Assembly (NCBI GenBank): GCA_018268255.1
Contig: JAFDWX010000001.1
Span: 678,416 to 742,415 of the forward strand
From: Armatimonadota bacterium
Lineage (GTDB): Bacteria > Armatimonadota > Fimbriimonadia > Fimbriimonadales > Fimbriimonadaceae
Direction: 5' to 3'
DNA: 64,000 bases
Below are positions 56,678 to 64,000 of this stretch, piece after piece (positions within the stretch are counted from its first letter, which is position 1; every line of letters begins with the position of its first letter). Both the position numbers and the translations under genes were made by a program. The notes below the pieces were generated by a model. That model saw only the letters and a list, made by a program, of their open reading frames with translations, was not told the DNA's origin and did not search any database.

Positions 56678-58795
56678 GTGACAGTACTGGCTGCAGCTTT
56701 GGTTCTAGGTTTGTCTGCTCCTTCCATCTCCTACGACTGGCAGAGCGTTGCAATCGGATGCGGAGGTTTTGTAACCGGAATCACGCCCCACCCTTTCAAG
56801 AAGGGCCTTGTTTACGCTCGGACCGATATCGGAGGAGCATTTCGCTGGGATGACCGTGACTCGCGGTGGACCCCTTTGCTCGATTGGCTCCAACTGCCGG
56901 AATGGAATTGGTACGGAGTGGAGAGCCTTGCCGTTGATCCCTACGACCCCAATTTCGTGGTTGCAGCGCTGGGCACTTATACCAATGAATGGGCAGGTAA
57001 CGGGGCAATTGCCACATCGACCAATCAGGGCCGGACTTGGGAAGTTGCAAAACTCCCCTTCAAAAATGGTGGGAATATGCCGGGCAGATCCATGGGAGAG
57101 CGTTTAGCCGTCAATCCCTCGGATTCAGACGAAATCTGCTTCGGGACCAGAACTGATGGCCTTTGGATTTCATTGAACCGTGGCAAAAGCTGGAGCAGGG
57201 TCGAAAGCTCACTCAACTGGCCCTCACTCAAGGGACATGGAATAGCATGGGTCGCATATCCTCGAGCAGTCCCCGATCACCACAGCGAAATTTACGTCGC
57301 TACGACGTCAGAACATGACGCGATCCGAGTGTCCCATGACCTGGGCAAGACGTGGGAAATTCTTCCGGGACAGCCCAAAGGGATGCTTCCTCACCAGGCC
57401 AAATTTACGCGGTTCAACAACCTTATTGTCACCTACAGCGACAAACCGGGCCCGAATGAGATCACAAGCGGAGCCGTGTACCAATACTCACGAGTCGATC
57501 ATAAGTGGACGAACATTACGCCAGAACAACCCAAGGAAGGGAATAGGTTTGGCTACGCGGGAGTCGCAGTTGACGTCCGAGATGAAAACCGAATCCTCGT
57601 GTCAACGATCGACCGGTGGGCCAAAGGAGACACGGTCTTTACCACCACCGACGGAGGCAAGAACTGGACCTCCCTTCAGGAACGTTCCACCATGGATCCA
57701 GGATGGTTTGCCTACCTTAACTGGCACGAACCAAAACCTAAGTTTGGCCATTGGATCGGCGATGTCGAACTCGATCCGTTCGACGGCAATCACGCCTGGT
57801 TTGTAACCGGCGCGACCATTTGGCAAACCAAGGACCTGAATAAGGCAAAACTGGGTTGGTACACCCAACTCGATGGCTTTGAGATGACTGCGATTACGGA
57901 CCTCATCGCACCACGGACCTACACCCCGCTCCTCAGTGCAATGGGTGATCTCGGAGGCTTCCGGCACGATGATCTCGGTCGATCGCCCAAAGGTGGTTTC
58001 TTCAGCAATCCCATTCAATACACCGTTACCAGCCTGGAGGCCTGCCCACAAAAGCCTGACTTTCTGGTCCGAGTCGGATTCAACTACAAACCCGAGACCA
58101 ATATCGCCTTCAGCACGGACGAGGGGCGAACGTGGGCGCCCGCGCCAACCTCTCCCGCTCCTGGACTCTCGGGCGGGACTGTTGCCGTCTCGGCCGATGG
58201 CAAACGAATTGTATGGAGCTCCGGGCAAGGCTCGATGTGGTGGACGGAGGATCAAGGTCAGTCCTGGACTCCGTCGACCGGTATTGACGAACGCGGATTT
58301 GTCGCTGCCGATCAATTCGAACCCAACCTGTTCTGGTTTAAGCGTGAAAGTGATGGCGCACTCTATCGAAGCGTGGATGGTGGCAAGTCCTTTGTGGAAC
58401 TTCTGAAAGGCTGGGGGGAATCCGACCGAACCATTCAAACCAGCCCACTCGAAAGAGGCGTGGTGTACATTCCAACGTCCAAAGGTGTGATGGCTAATCG
58501 GGATGGAAGTGACCAGTTTGTCGCGATCGGCGACCTCACTGAGGTTAACGCTGTCGGCTTAGGTAAGGCGGATGCTGGGACGACCCGCCCGACCATTTTC
58601 GCTGCAGGGCACTTGGGAAAATGGCCGGGGATCTACCGATGCACCGATGGTAAGACTTGGACGCGAATTTCGAATGCCAGCCATGGTTTTGCCACAGTCC
58701 GTGTTCTGGAAGGCGACCTGCGCCAATTCGGAAGAGTCTTTATCGGAACAAACGGACGTGGGATCTTTATGGGCAATCCCGCCGGGAAATTGTAA
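56678..58795 (+). CDS. Secreted GH74-like xyloglucanase / BNR-repeat glycosidase
   Basis: 705 aa from GTG 56678, with a short signal peptide ('VLAAALVLGLSAPSIS'). It starts with the GH74 hallmark 'IGCGGFVTGITPHPFKKGLVYARTDIGGAFRWD', containing the first catalytic Asp, followed by 'WTPLLDWLQLPEWNWYGVESLAVDPYDPN'. Asp-box (BNR) blades recur ('TSTNQGRTW', 'VSHDLGKTW', 'TTDGGKNW', 'STDEGRTW', 'TEDQGQSW'), forming two seven-blade propellers. GH74 enzymes cut xyloglucan backbones; related members act on other beta-glucans. AAGGAG lies about 15 nt before the GTG. There is no dockerin or binding module. Confidence 0.88.
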   Translation: MTVLAAALVLGLSAPSISYDWQSVAIGCGGFVTGITPHPFKKGLVYARTDIGGAFRWDDRDSRWTPLLDWLQLPEWNWYGVESLAVDPYDPNFVVAALGTYTNEWAGNGAIATSTNQGRTWEVAKLPFKNGGNMPGRSMGERLAVNPSDSDEICFGTRTDGLWISLNRGKSWSRVESSLNWPSLKGHGIAWVAYPRAVPDHHSEIYVATTSEHDAIRVSHDLGKTWEILPGQPKGMLPHQAKFTRFNNLIVTYSDKPGPNEITSGAVYQYSRVDHKWTNITPEQPKEGNRFGYAGVAVDVRDENRILVSTIDRWAKGDTVFTTTDGGKNWTSLQERSTMDPGWFAYLNWHEPKPKFGHWIGDVELDPFDGNHAWFVTGATIWQTKDLNKAKLGWYTQLDGFEMTAITDLIAPRTYTPLLSAMGDLGGFRHDDLGRSPKGGFFSNPIQYTVTSLEACPQKPDFLVRVGFNYKPETNIAFSTDEGRTWAPAPTSPAPGLSGGTVAVSADGKRIVWSSGQGSMWWTEDQGQSWTPSTGIDERGFVAADQFEPNLFWFKRESDGALYRSVDGGKSFVELLKGWGESDRTIQTSPLERGVVYIPTSKGVMANRDGSDQFVAIGDLTEVNAVGLGKADAGTTRPTIFAAGHLGKWPGIYRCTDGKTWTRISNASHGFATVRVLEGDLRQFGRVFIGTNGRGIFMGNPAGKL

Positions 58796-58837
58796 GGCTA
58801 TCGACCACAACCTGGCGACATGATTTATCATGTCAGT

Positions 58838-59314
58838 ATGAGACAGCGATCGATGTGGCTCGCCTTCATGGTTGCGGCTTTGGCAGTGAGTGGGTGTCAC
58901 AAAAAGCCCACCACGGTTGAAGGTGATTGGGTCATGGAGAGTTCCATGCCGATCATGCCGTCACTCAATCCTCTATCGCTCCCCAACACCGATACCGATC
59001 TTCCGTGGTTCACGCTTAAGAAAGGTGGCCAAGCCGATGTTAGGATTCCGTTCGAGGCACGCGGGTGCTGGAAGCAGACCGGAGATGTCATCACGGTTTG
59101 GGCTTGGGCACCGGATGCGCAAGCGAGCATGAACAAGATGATCGCGGACATGAGGAAAGACCATCCCCATATCGCCAAGTTGCCGATAGACAACACCCCA
59201 GTCAAACAGGAGTGGCAGGAAATGGGCTCATTCACCTGGGACAAGAAGAAAGATGAGCTTGTGAGTTCACAGTCGGATCTTTTCGGGCATCCGATAAAGC
59301 TCACTCGGGGCTAA
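58838..59314 (+). CDS. Small lipoprotein, unrecognised
   Basis: 158 aa from ATG 58838. A signal peptide with lipobox ('FMVAALAVSGCHKKP') places it on the membrane surface. The mature part starts 'TVEGDWVMESSMP' and contains 'PWFTLKKGGQADVRIPFEARGCWKQTGDVITVWAW', a pattern of an eight-stranded lipocalin-like or META-type barrel in which a 'G.W' start is common. Met is unusually frequent. No enzyme motif is visible. It follows the GH74 gene by 42 bp and is followed by a strong hairpin, so the two may share a transcript. Confidence 0.7.
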   Translation: MRQRSMWLAFMVAALAVSGCHKKPTTVEGDWVMESSMPIMPSLNPLSLPNTDTDLPWFTLKKGGQADVRIPFEARGCWKQTGDVITVWAWAPDAQASMNKMIADMRKDHPHIAKLPIDNTPVKQEWQEMGSFTWDKKKDELVSSQSDLFGHPIKLTRG

Positions 59315-59321
59315 GTCGAGT

Positions 59322-59349
59322 GGCCCCAAATCAATGTCGATTTGGGGCC
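59322..59349. terminator. Hairpin between convergent genes, probable bidirectional terminator
   Basis: GGCCCCAAATC (59322-59332), loop AATGTC, GATTTGGGGCC (59339-59349). The stem is a perfect 11 bp. There is no run of T on either side, so it may rely on Rho or on stem strength. Confidence 0.6.
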
Positions 59350-59361
59350 TCGGTCAGTCCA

Positions 59362-61548
59362 TCACTCGTCGCCGAATCGGTCGAAATTCTCGCTGAGAAC
59401 GAGATAGTCGAAGATGGTGATTTCATCGTCACCGTCAAGATCAGCGTTCTCTACGAAGTTGGTGTCGCCGGAGAAGGAGCCGAAGGCTTCTGACAGCACG
59501 AAGTAGTCGAACACGGTGATTCCATTGTCTTCATCGACGTCTCCGTTGAGGAGTGCGAAGACATTTCCACCGGATCCGTTATCGGTTATCGTGATCGGCA
59601 CCGTGAGCATCTGCCTCAGCCAGTGGCTGGACTTAGCCGAACACTCGAACTGTCCTCGTGCCTGGGTCACAAATGCAAATGCACCAAAGGGACCCAGTTC
59701 GACATTGGGTACTTCGATGGAATTTCCACCGGATGTTGGTGTGAGTCGGAAGTCTGCGCTCGGATATTGTTCCGGCAGCCACTGACTCAGACCCACGTTC
59801 CCACTGACCGTACCGGGATAGTATCGCGCGGTGAGACTCTGGACCGACGGGGTTACGTCCGAACTGGTCCCTTCGCCACGAGCCAAACGCACCCGGATCT
59901 CAACGTAGCGACCGCTTATGTCCTCGGTGGGTACGACTCCGTTGCTGACCTTCACGAATACCTTGCCAAGAAGCCCTAATCGAGTGTTGGCGGCTCGGGC
60001 GAACACTTCAACAGATGTGTTAGCAGGTGTGACCGCTTGCCAACTGAAGGCTCCCCATCGCAAATTGGGCCGGAAGGAGTCGTGGGTGACGCGCCATTCC
60101 CCGTCGCGGGAGATCTGTGAAGTCGTCGCTCCGGTTCCATCTGAGTAGTTGTAACTACCAGTCCCCACGCCGACGGATCCGATAATCGCTCCGTTATTGC
60201 TATCGGCTCTGGGGTCGATGACCGTGGTCCAGTTGCCATTTGCCTGATTTCCGGGATCGCCGATGTGCGTGACCCAAACATTGCCGTTTGAATCCAAGCC
60301 TAACCCGCAAGGTCTGTCTCCGGTGTAGAAATCTCGAACCGGAGTCCCATCTTGGCGATACCGATAAACTCGGTATGGGCCACCAGCCCACAGTCCTCTG
60401 GAGGCGACCCAGATGTCACCGTCTTGGTCCTGGATAATGCCCCGAAGGTCGCCACCACCAGGTACAGAAATGTACTTCTTGATGGCAGCAGTGGTCTTGT
60501 CAATAATCAGGAGCTCGGGGACCGGATGGCCACTCCCGGAGCCACAGCTGGCCACGATGTCTCCATTGGAAAGTGGGGCAAACGCTGCAATTGCGTAGTT
60601 TCGATCGCCCGTAACCATCGTCGCCGCACCCGTTGTTGAGTCAATCCGGTAGGGTCGATTGTCAACCGTGTCGATGGCTGTTGCCCATAACTGCCCGTTT
60701 TGATACAGCATGGTGTATCCCGGGATCGGGCCTTCAAGGGTTTTGATGACGTGGCCATCCACGTCATCCAGTTGCATAACGCCGACAACATTGTCATGGA
60801 AACCAACCCAAACTTTGTTATTCTCGTCGAGCGCGATGCTCCGACTCTTCCCGCCAGAACCTCGATAGCGTTTGAAAACCGTAATCAGTTCATCATCCGC
60901 TTCCTGCACTGTTCCGGGAGCAGCTTCGGGCACGCTTGAGTCAAGATCTTTGCCTGTCGTGCCATCCCACGCTAGCAGATTGCCGAGGCCAGCTGAAGTG
61001 CGGATGTATCCGTCGCCGTTTCGATCCACTCCTGTAGTGTAGGTTGGGTCCTTGACGTATTCACCAAGCGGGTGCTGAATGAAAACTCCCGGAATGGGCT
61101 GATAATAGCGGGTCCCACCGATGATTACGCCGATCTTGGTTACGGCTCGGGTGCCCTGGCCCTCGTATGCGTTTGTTGCCCAAACATTGCCGAGGGAATC
61201 GACAACCGCTCGAGACGGAGACGACTCTAAACCAGCAGGGGTGCATCGGTACTCGCCGACAACCAAACCGGTTTCGGTGTTGACTCTGACGATCCGCCCC
61301 ACGCTGTACGGCCATCCTCGGTCGGCCAGAGTTCTGCCGCCAACAGGAATGTTGATAAAGGGAACCGGCGCCGTGCCGAACCGATTCAGCCTTAACTCAC
61401 CTGGCACCGCAGTTGAATTGGTGTTGAAGTAGATGCCTTCGTTAAAATCCTGACTTGTGGACCAGGTTTTGGATTGCGTCCAGCCTAGAGTCGTCGTCAT
61501 GAGAGCTGTTGCCCATACAGCCGCCCTCAGAATGATGGTTGGTTTCAT
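59362..61548 (-). CDS. Secreted beta-propeller protein with C-terminal dockerin-like domain
   Basis: 728 aa with a signal peptide ('ILRAAVWATALMTTTLGWTQ'). About residues 50-480 form an NHL/SMP-30-like six-bladed propeller with recurring 'D..GNVWV' blade motifs ('VVDSLGNVWATNAYEG', 'DQDGDIWVASRGL', 'LDSNGNVWVTHIGDPG'). A beta-sandwich (about 485-590) follows, then a short Ig-like part, and the last 62 residues are a dockerin type I-like pair of calcium loops ('NGDVDEDNGITVFDYFVLSEAF', 'NADLDGDDEITIFDYLVLSENF'). No active site is evident. The tail matches that of the neighbouring protein. Start: ATG 61548 with a GGGGGCGAG stretch upstream. Confidence 0.82.
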   Translation of the reverse strand: MKPTIILRAAVWATALMTTTLGWTQSKTWSTSQDFNEGIYFNTNSTAVPGELRLNRFGTAPVPFINIPVGGRTLADRGWPYSVGRIVRVNTETGLVVGEYRCTPAGLESSPSRAVVDSLGNVWATNAYEGQGTRAVTKIGVIIGGTRYYQPIPGVFIQHPLGEYVKDPTYTTGVDRNGDGYIRTSAGLGNLLAWDGTTGKDLDSSVPEAAPGTVQEADDELITVFKRYRGSGGKSRSIALDENNKVWVGFHDNVVGVMQLDDVDGHVIKTLEGPIPGYTMLYQNGQLWATAIDTVDNRPYRIDSTTGAATMVTGDRNYAIAAFAPLSNGDIVASCGSGSGHPVPELLIIDKTTAAIKKYISVPGGGDLRGIIQDQDGDIWVASRGLWAGGPYRVYRYRQDGTPVRDFYTGDRPCGLGLDSNGNVWVTHIGDPGNQANGNWTTVIDPRADSNNGAIIGSVGVGTGSYNYSDGTGATTSQISRDGEWRVTHDSFRPNLRWGAFSWQAVTPANTSVEVFARAANTRLGLLGKVFVKVSNGVVPTEDISGRYVEIRVRLARGEGTSSDVTPSVQSLTARYYPGTVSGNVGLSQWLPEQYPSADFRLTPTSGGNSIEVPNVELGPFGAFAFVTQARGQFECSAKSSHWLRQMLTVPITITDNGSGGNVFALLNGDVDEDNGITVFDYFVLSEAFGSFSGDTNFVENADLDGDDEITIFDYLVLSENFDRFGDE

Positions 61549-61631
61549 TACTCGCCCCCGCTAATTTTTCTGTCAAACAGAGATAGCTCTATGGTATTGC
61601 AGATTTGTGCGAATTTCGGTCCGTGTTTATA

Positions 61632-63197
61632 CTAGTCACCGATCGAATCGAAACTGGAACTGAGGATGAGATAGTCAAAGACGGTCACGGCTCCATCTCC
61701 ATCGAGATCAGCATTAGGCTGAAAGTTTGGATCGCCATCGATCGAATCGAAAGCTTCTGATAGAGCCACGTAGTCGAAAATGGTTACGGAATTGTCCCCA
61801 TCAACGTCGCCATTAATGAGGTCCACGCCAGCGAGCACTAGTGTTTCGGACTCTAAGTGCACTGACCCCAGGGATTTCCAAAGACTCGTGGGAGTTCGCA
61901 GGGTTAAGCCGAACTCTCCCCATCGAGGAATCGGGAGTGAGCAGATGCCAAACTCGTCCACCGACGCTTGAAGAGTTTCCAACTCTCGTCCGGACTGACT
62001 GACTGTGGCTTTCACCTCGAGTTTGGTTGGATCTCCGACGAATCCATCGAGGGAAACCGGAAACTGGACGACACACGGTTCCGGTTTGAGAAGGAATCCA
62101 GTCGGCTGCCCAAGGTAATCGCCTGACCCCACGATCCACCCGCTGTCGTTGATCGCGCGGGCATCCACAAGATGCCAGTTGGGATCATCGATCTTGGAAT
62201 TCAGATCGACGATCGTGTCGCCATCCACGATCACGGCCGAACTCTCATTTCTAAGGTACCGATCTGTTTTTCCGGACTGACCAACGATGGTGCCGTCGTT
62301 GTTGATCGCCCATGCGATGGCGGCCTCATCCGGTTCGCCATCGCGGACCAACGTTCCCAGATCTTGGGGGATCCCATTTTGGTATCTCGCCAAATGACTG
62401 GTGGTGTAGGGAAGGTCCTCGAAATAACGGTAGAACGAAGTCAGCGCACCTGCTGCAACGCCGTTGTTGTTGACCGCCTGCGCTTGACTGTTTCCGAGGA
62501 TGCCGTACACGATATCGAGCCTCCCAAGGGTCTGGAGCTGATCTTCGTCATAGCAATAGGCCGTGCCCAAAAGCCATTGGTCATAGAGCTTTGAGGCCGT
62601 TCCAACGACCAAGCCGGTGGAACTCATTCCGAATACAGAATTGAATCCAAAGTGAAAGGATAGGTCGGCGTCGAAGTAGCCGAGGCGGCTGATTTGCGTA
62701 GGCGACTTGGACACAAAACCGCTGGTGGTGTAGAAACTCCCATCGATGACTACCGCCGTGCCCGCGATTGCATGGTCTTCGGAGATGCCCACCGCTTCAC
62801 TTTGAATCTGGCTCGAATCCATTGGTGGAATTTCAGAGACCCCTTCCGGAGTCCAGACCATCGCACGGATTTCTGCTCCAGGGGCATCGGACAGGCTTTG
62901 TGCACCCACGATCCACCCGTCAGAACTCACGGCATTGGCTGTTGCTATTTGGGGAGCCGTGGCATCGCCGAACAGCGGGAGCAGACTGAAACCAGAATCT
63001 TGGAAGATAAATGCTCGGGCGGTTGCATCGGGAAGGTTGATTTGGCCAACAACGGCTCCTTGCGGCGAGATGGCCTTTGGATAGGCGATTCCGCCATTTC
63101 CGGGATCCAAGGCGTAGACCGAGTAACGAGGTGTCGACGCTTGAGCGCACACTACGCTCAGCGCTGCCATGCAAACCGGCATCCAGCGATTCCTCAA
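61632..63197 (-). CDS. Secreted HAF-repeat protein with C-terminal dockerin-like domain
   Basis: About 521 aa from a TTG at 63197 (ATG 63182 is an alternative; ATG 63248 gives a poor signal peptide). The signal peptide reads 'RNRWMPVCMAALSVVCAQAS'. About residues 25-370 contain HAF-type repeats, each with an 'AISPQGAVVGQ'-like strand pair ('AVSSDGWIVGAQ', 'GISEDHAIAGTAV', 'AVNNNGVAAGAL', 'AINNDGTIVGQS', 'AINDSGWIVGSG'). An Ig-like part follows, and the last 62 residues are a dockerin-like pair ('NGDVDGDNSVTIFDYVALSEAF', 'NADLDGDGAVTVFDYLILSSSF'). It is probably a surface or extracellular structural protein; function unknown. The adjacent gene shares the tail. Confidence 0.82.
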   Translation of the reverse strand: MRNRWMPVCMAALSVVCAQASTPRYSVYALDPGNGGIAYPKAISPQGAVVGQINLPDATARAFIFQDSGFSLLPLFGDATAPQIATANAVSSDGWIVGAQSLSDAPGAEIRAMVWTPEGVSEIPPMDSSQIQSEAVGISEDHAIAGTAVVIDGSFYTTSGFVSKSPTQISRLGYFDADLSFHFGFNSVFGMSSTGLVVGTASKLYDQWLLGTAYCYDEDQLQTLGRLDIVYGILGNSQAQAVNNNGVAAGALTSFYRYFEDLPYTTSHLARYQNGIPQDLGTLVRDGEPDEAAIAWAINNDGTIVGQSGKTDRYLRNESSAVIVDGDTIVDLNSKIDDPNWHLVDARAINDSGWIVGSGDYLGQPTGFLLKPEPCVVQFPVSLDGFVGDPTKLEVKATVSQSGRELETLQASVDEFGICSLPIPRWGEFGLTLRTPTSLWKSLGSVHLESETLVLAGVDLINGDVDGDNSVTIFDYVALSEAFDSIDGDPNFQPNADLDGDGAVTVFDYLILSSSFDSIGD

Positions 63198-63604
63198 AAT
63201 CCCGCGTTCCTCACCTTCCAATTTAAGATACTGGATCGATTGGCCCAACCATGCCCGAGAAAATCAGGGAAAATTCGAGTCCTGGAAAAATAGCGGGGAA
63301 GTTCAAGCTTTGCGGATAAGCTTGGAGCGATGTGGTGAGACGCAAAAGATTAAGACGGGTGTGGTTGGTCAAATGACGCCTTTTTTCAAGAAAAAACCCG
63401 ATTGGCCCTTGACAAAGCAAAGACCACAAGCCTACAATATCCCTTGCGTCCGGTTAACGGAAAGCGCAACGTACCTTGAAAGCTCAATAGCGAAGCGTGC
63501 CAAGTGAACAATAGACAGGTTAATTTAACTAATCTCGTCAGGTTCAACCAAGAACCAAAAAAGATCACTAACCTTAACGAAAGTTAAGGATAGGAAAAGA
63601 ACTT
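63198..63604 (+). promoter_or_regulatory. rRNA operon upstream region and leader
   Basis: A 407-bp gene-free stretch. It holds an A/T-rich, UP-like segment (TTTTTTCAAGAAAAAA, about 63381-63396), the promoter at 63409-63438, and a leader of about 160 nt with two small hairpins (GGTTC...GAACC at 63541-63556, and CCTTAAC-GAAA-GTTAAGG at 63572-63589) before the 16S start. No other gene is present. Confidence 0.75.
63409..63438 (+). promoter_or_regulatory. rRNA promoter (-35 TTGACA, -10 TACAAT)
   Basis: A perfect TTGACA at 63409-63414, an 18-bp spacer, and TACAAT at 63433-63438. It is about 165 bp before the mature 16S start. It is the best sigma-70-type promoter in the window and shows that the organism uses canonical -35 boxes at strong promoters. 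Confidence 0.8.
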
Positions 63605-64000
63605 TCTTCGGAGAGTTTGATCATGGCTCAGGACGAACGCTGGCGGCGTGCCTAAGACATGCAAGTCGAACGGGGCTTCGGCCCAGTGGCGAACGGCGGA
63701 GTAATACATGAGCAACGTGCCCTAAAGTCTGGGACAAACGCAGAAATGCCATAAATACCAGATGTGGTCCGAGGGTGGCATCACCCTTTGACTAAACGGT
63801 TTTTCGCTTTAGGAGCGGCTCATGAGCCATCAGCTAGTTGGTAGGGTAAAGGCCTACCAAGGCGACGACGGCTAGGGGGTCTGAGAGGATGATCCCCCCG
63901 AGTGGGACTGAGACACGGCCCACACACCTACGGGTGGCAGCAGTTGGGAATCTTGCACAATGGGGGAAACCCTGATGCAGCGACGCCGCGTGGACGATGA
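63605..64000 (+). rRNA. rrs: 16S ribosomal RNA, 5' part (runs off the window)
   Basis: The universal start GAGTTTGATCATGGCTCAG lies at 63613-63631, so the mature 5' end is about 63605. 'GACGAACGCTGGCGGCGTGC', 'ATGCAAGTCGAACG', the '...GGCGAACGGCGGAGTAA' block, 'GACTGAGACACGGCCCA' and the 'GGCAGCAGTTGGGAATCTT' block follow in order. The V1 loop is very short (GGGGCTTCGGCCC), as in Fimbriimonadia-type Armatimonadota. About 396 nt of roughly 1,500 are present. Confidence 0.97.

Noticed and set aside
1..64000. tRNA genes
   Set aside because: Reading the intergenic gaps by eye, I saw no cloverleaf with a GGTTCGAATCC-type T-arm; a tRNAscan run would be needed to exclude one fully.

Overview
The window (about 55% G+C) comes from a free-living, diderm-looking heterotroph. 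The partial 16S rRNA gene at the right edge, with its very short V1 region, together with secreted proteins ending in dockerin-like modules, a LexA/RNase J/c-di-AMP gene set and a Wza-type export protein, suggests Armatimonadota, probably class Fimbriimonadia. That placement is an inference from memory and was not checked by a search.

Layout. 1-8.9 kb: end of an unknown gene, pheA, a translationally coupled cdaA-cdaR-GNAT unit (c-di-AMP synthesis), a secreted GH92 mannosidase, metK with a bidirectional terminator, and a polysaccharide export protein. 8.9-18.4 kb: rsmI coupled to a parvulin-type PPIase, then lexA, a VOC protein, an S9 peptidase, a secreted discoidin-like protein and rnj. 18.5-19.3 kb: an orphan ABC-2 permease. 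19.25-24.1 kb: an A+T-richer accessory island with no recognisable mobility gene. It opens with a GC-rich inverted-repeat element and five 42-bp tandem repeats, and carries small membrane or exported proteins, including two diverged paralogues with ankyrin-like repeats. A leader sequence recurs three times, each time right after a stop codon and ahead of an exported or membrane-anchored protein gene. One lipoprotein gene is apparently frameshifted.

24.1-31.4 kb: dapF coupled to an unrecognised 659-aa protein, uvrC, fabF, acpP and a Bax-inhibitor-1-like membrane protein. 31.5-35.4 kb: a tightly overlapping four-gene unit (FemAB/CelD-like acyltransferase, GT2, a TIGR03790-like lipoprotein, a GT4-like glycosyltransferase) that probably makes or modifies an envelope glycan. 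35.4-40.9 kb: the two 3-oxoacid CoA-transferase subunits, unusually split by ppk-ppx and an esterase; scoA has a terminator-like hairpin just before its start. 41-48.9 kb: receiver-like protein, mtnA, lipB, a membrane protein with a degenerate class III cyclase domain, rmuC, two alpha/beta hydrolases, msrB, and an RNase HIII without its usual N-terminal domain. 48.9-53.0 kb: sugar ABC importer (no ATPase) with GH172. 53.1-59.3 kb: pyrimidine phosphorylase, pyrG, GH74 and a lipoprotein. 59.4-63.2 kb: two secreted proteins with matching dockerin-like tails. 63.2-64 kb: rRNA promoter, leader and 16S 5' end.

Genes on both strands form short operons, often with ATGA, TAATG or GTGA overlaps. Several genes have a TANNNT -10-like hexamer only 6-14 nt before the start codon, which suggests frequent leaderless transcription. 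The least explained part is the 19.25-24.1 kb island.
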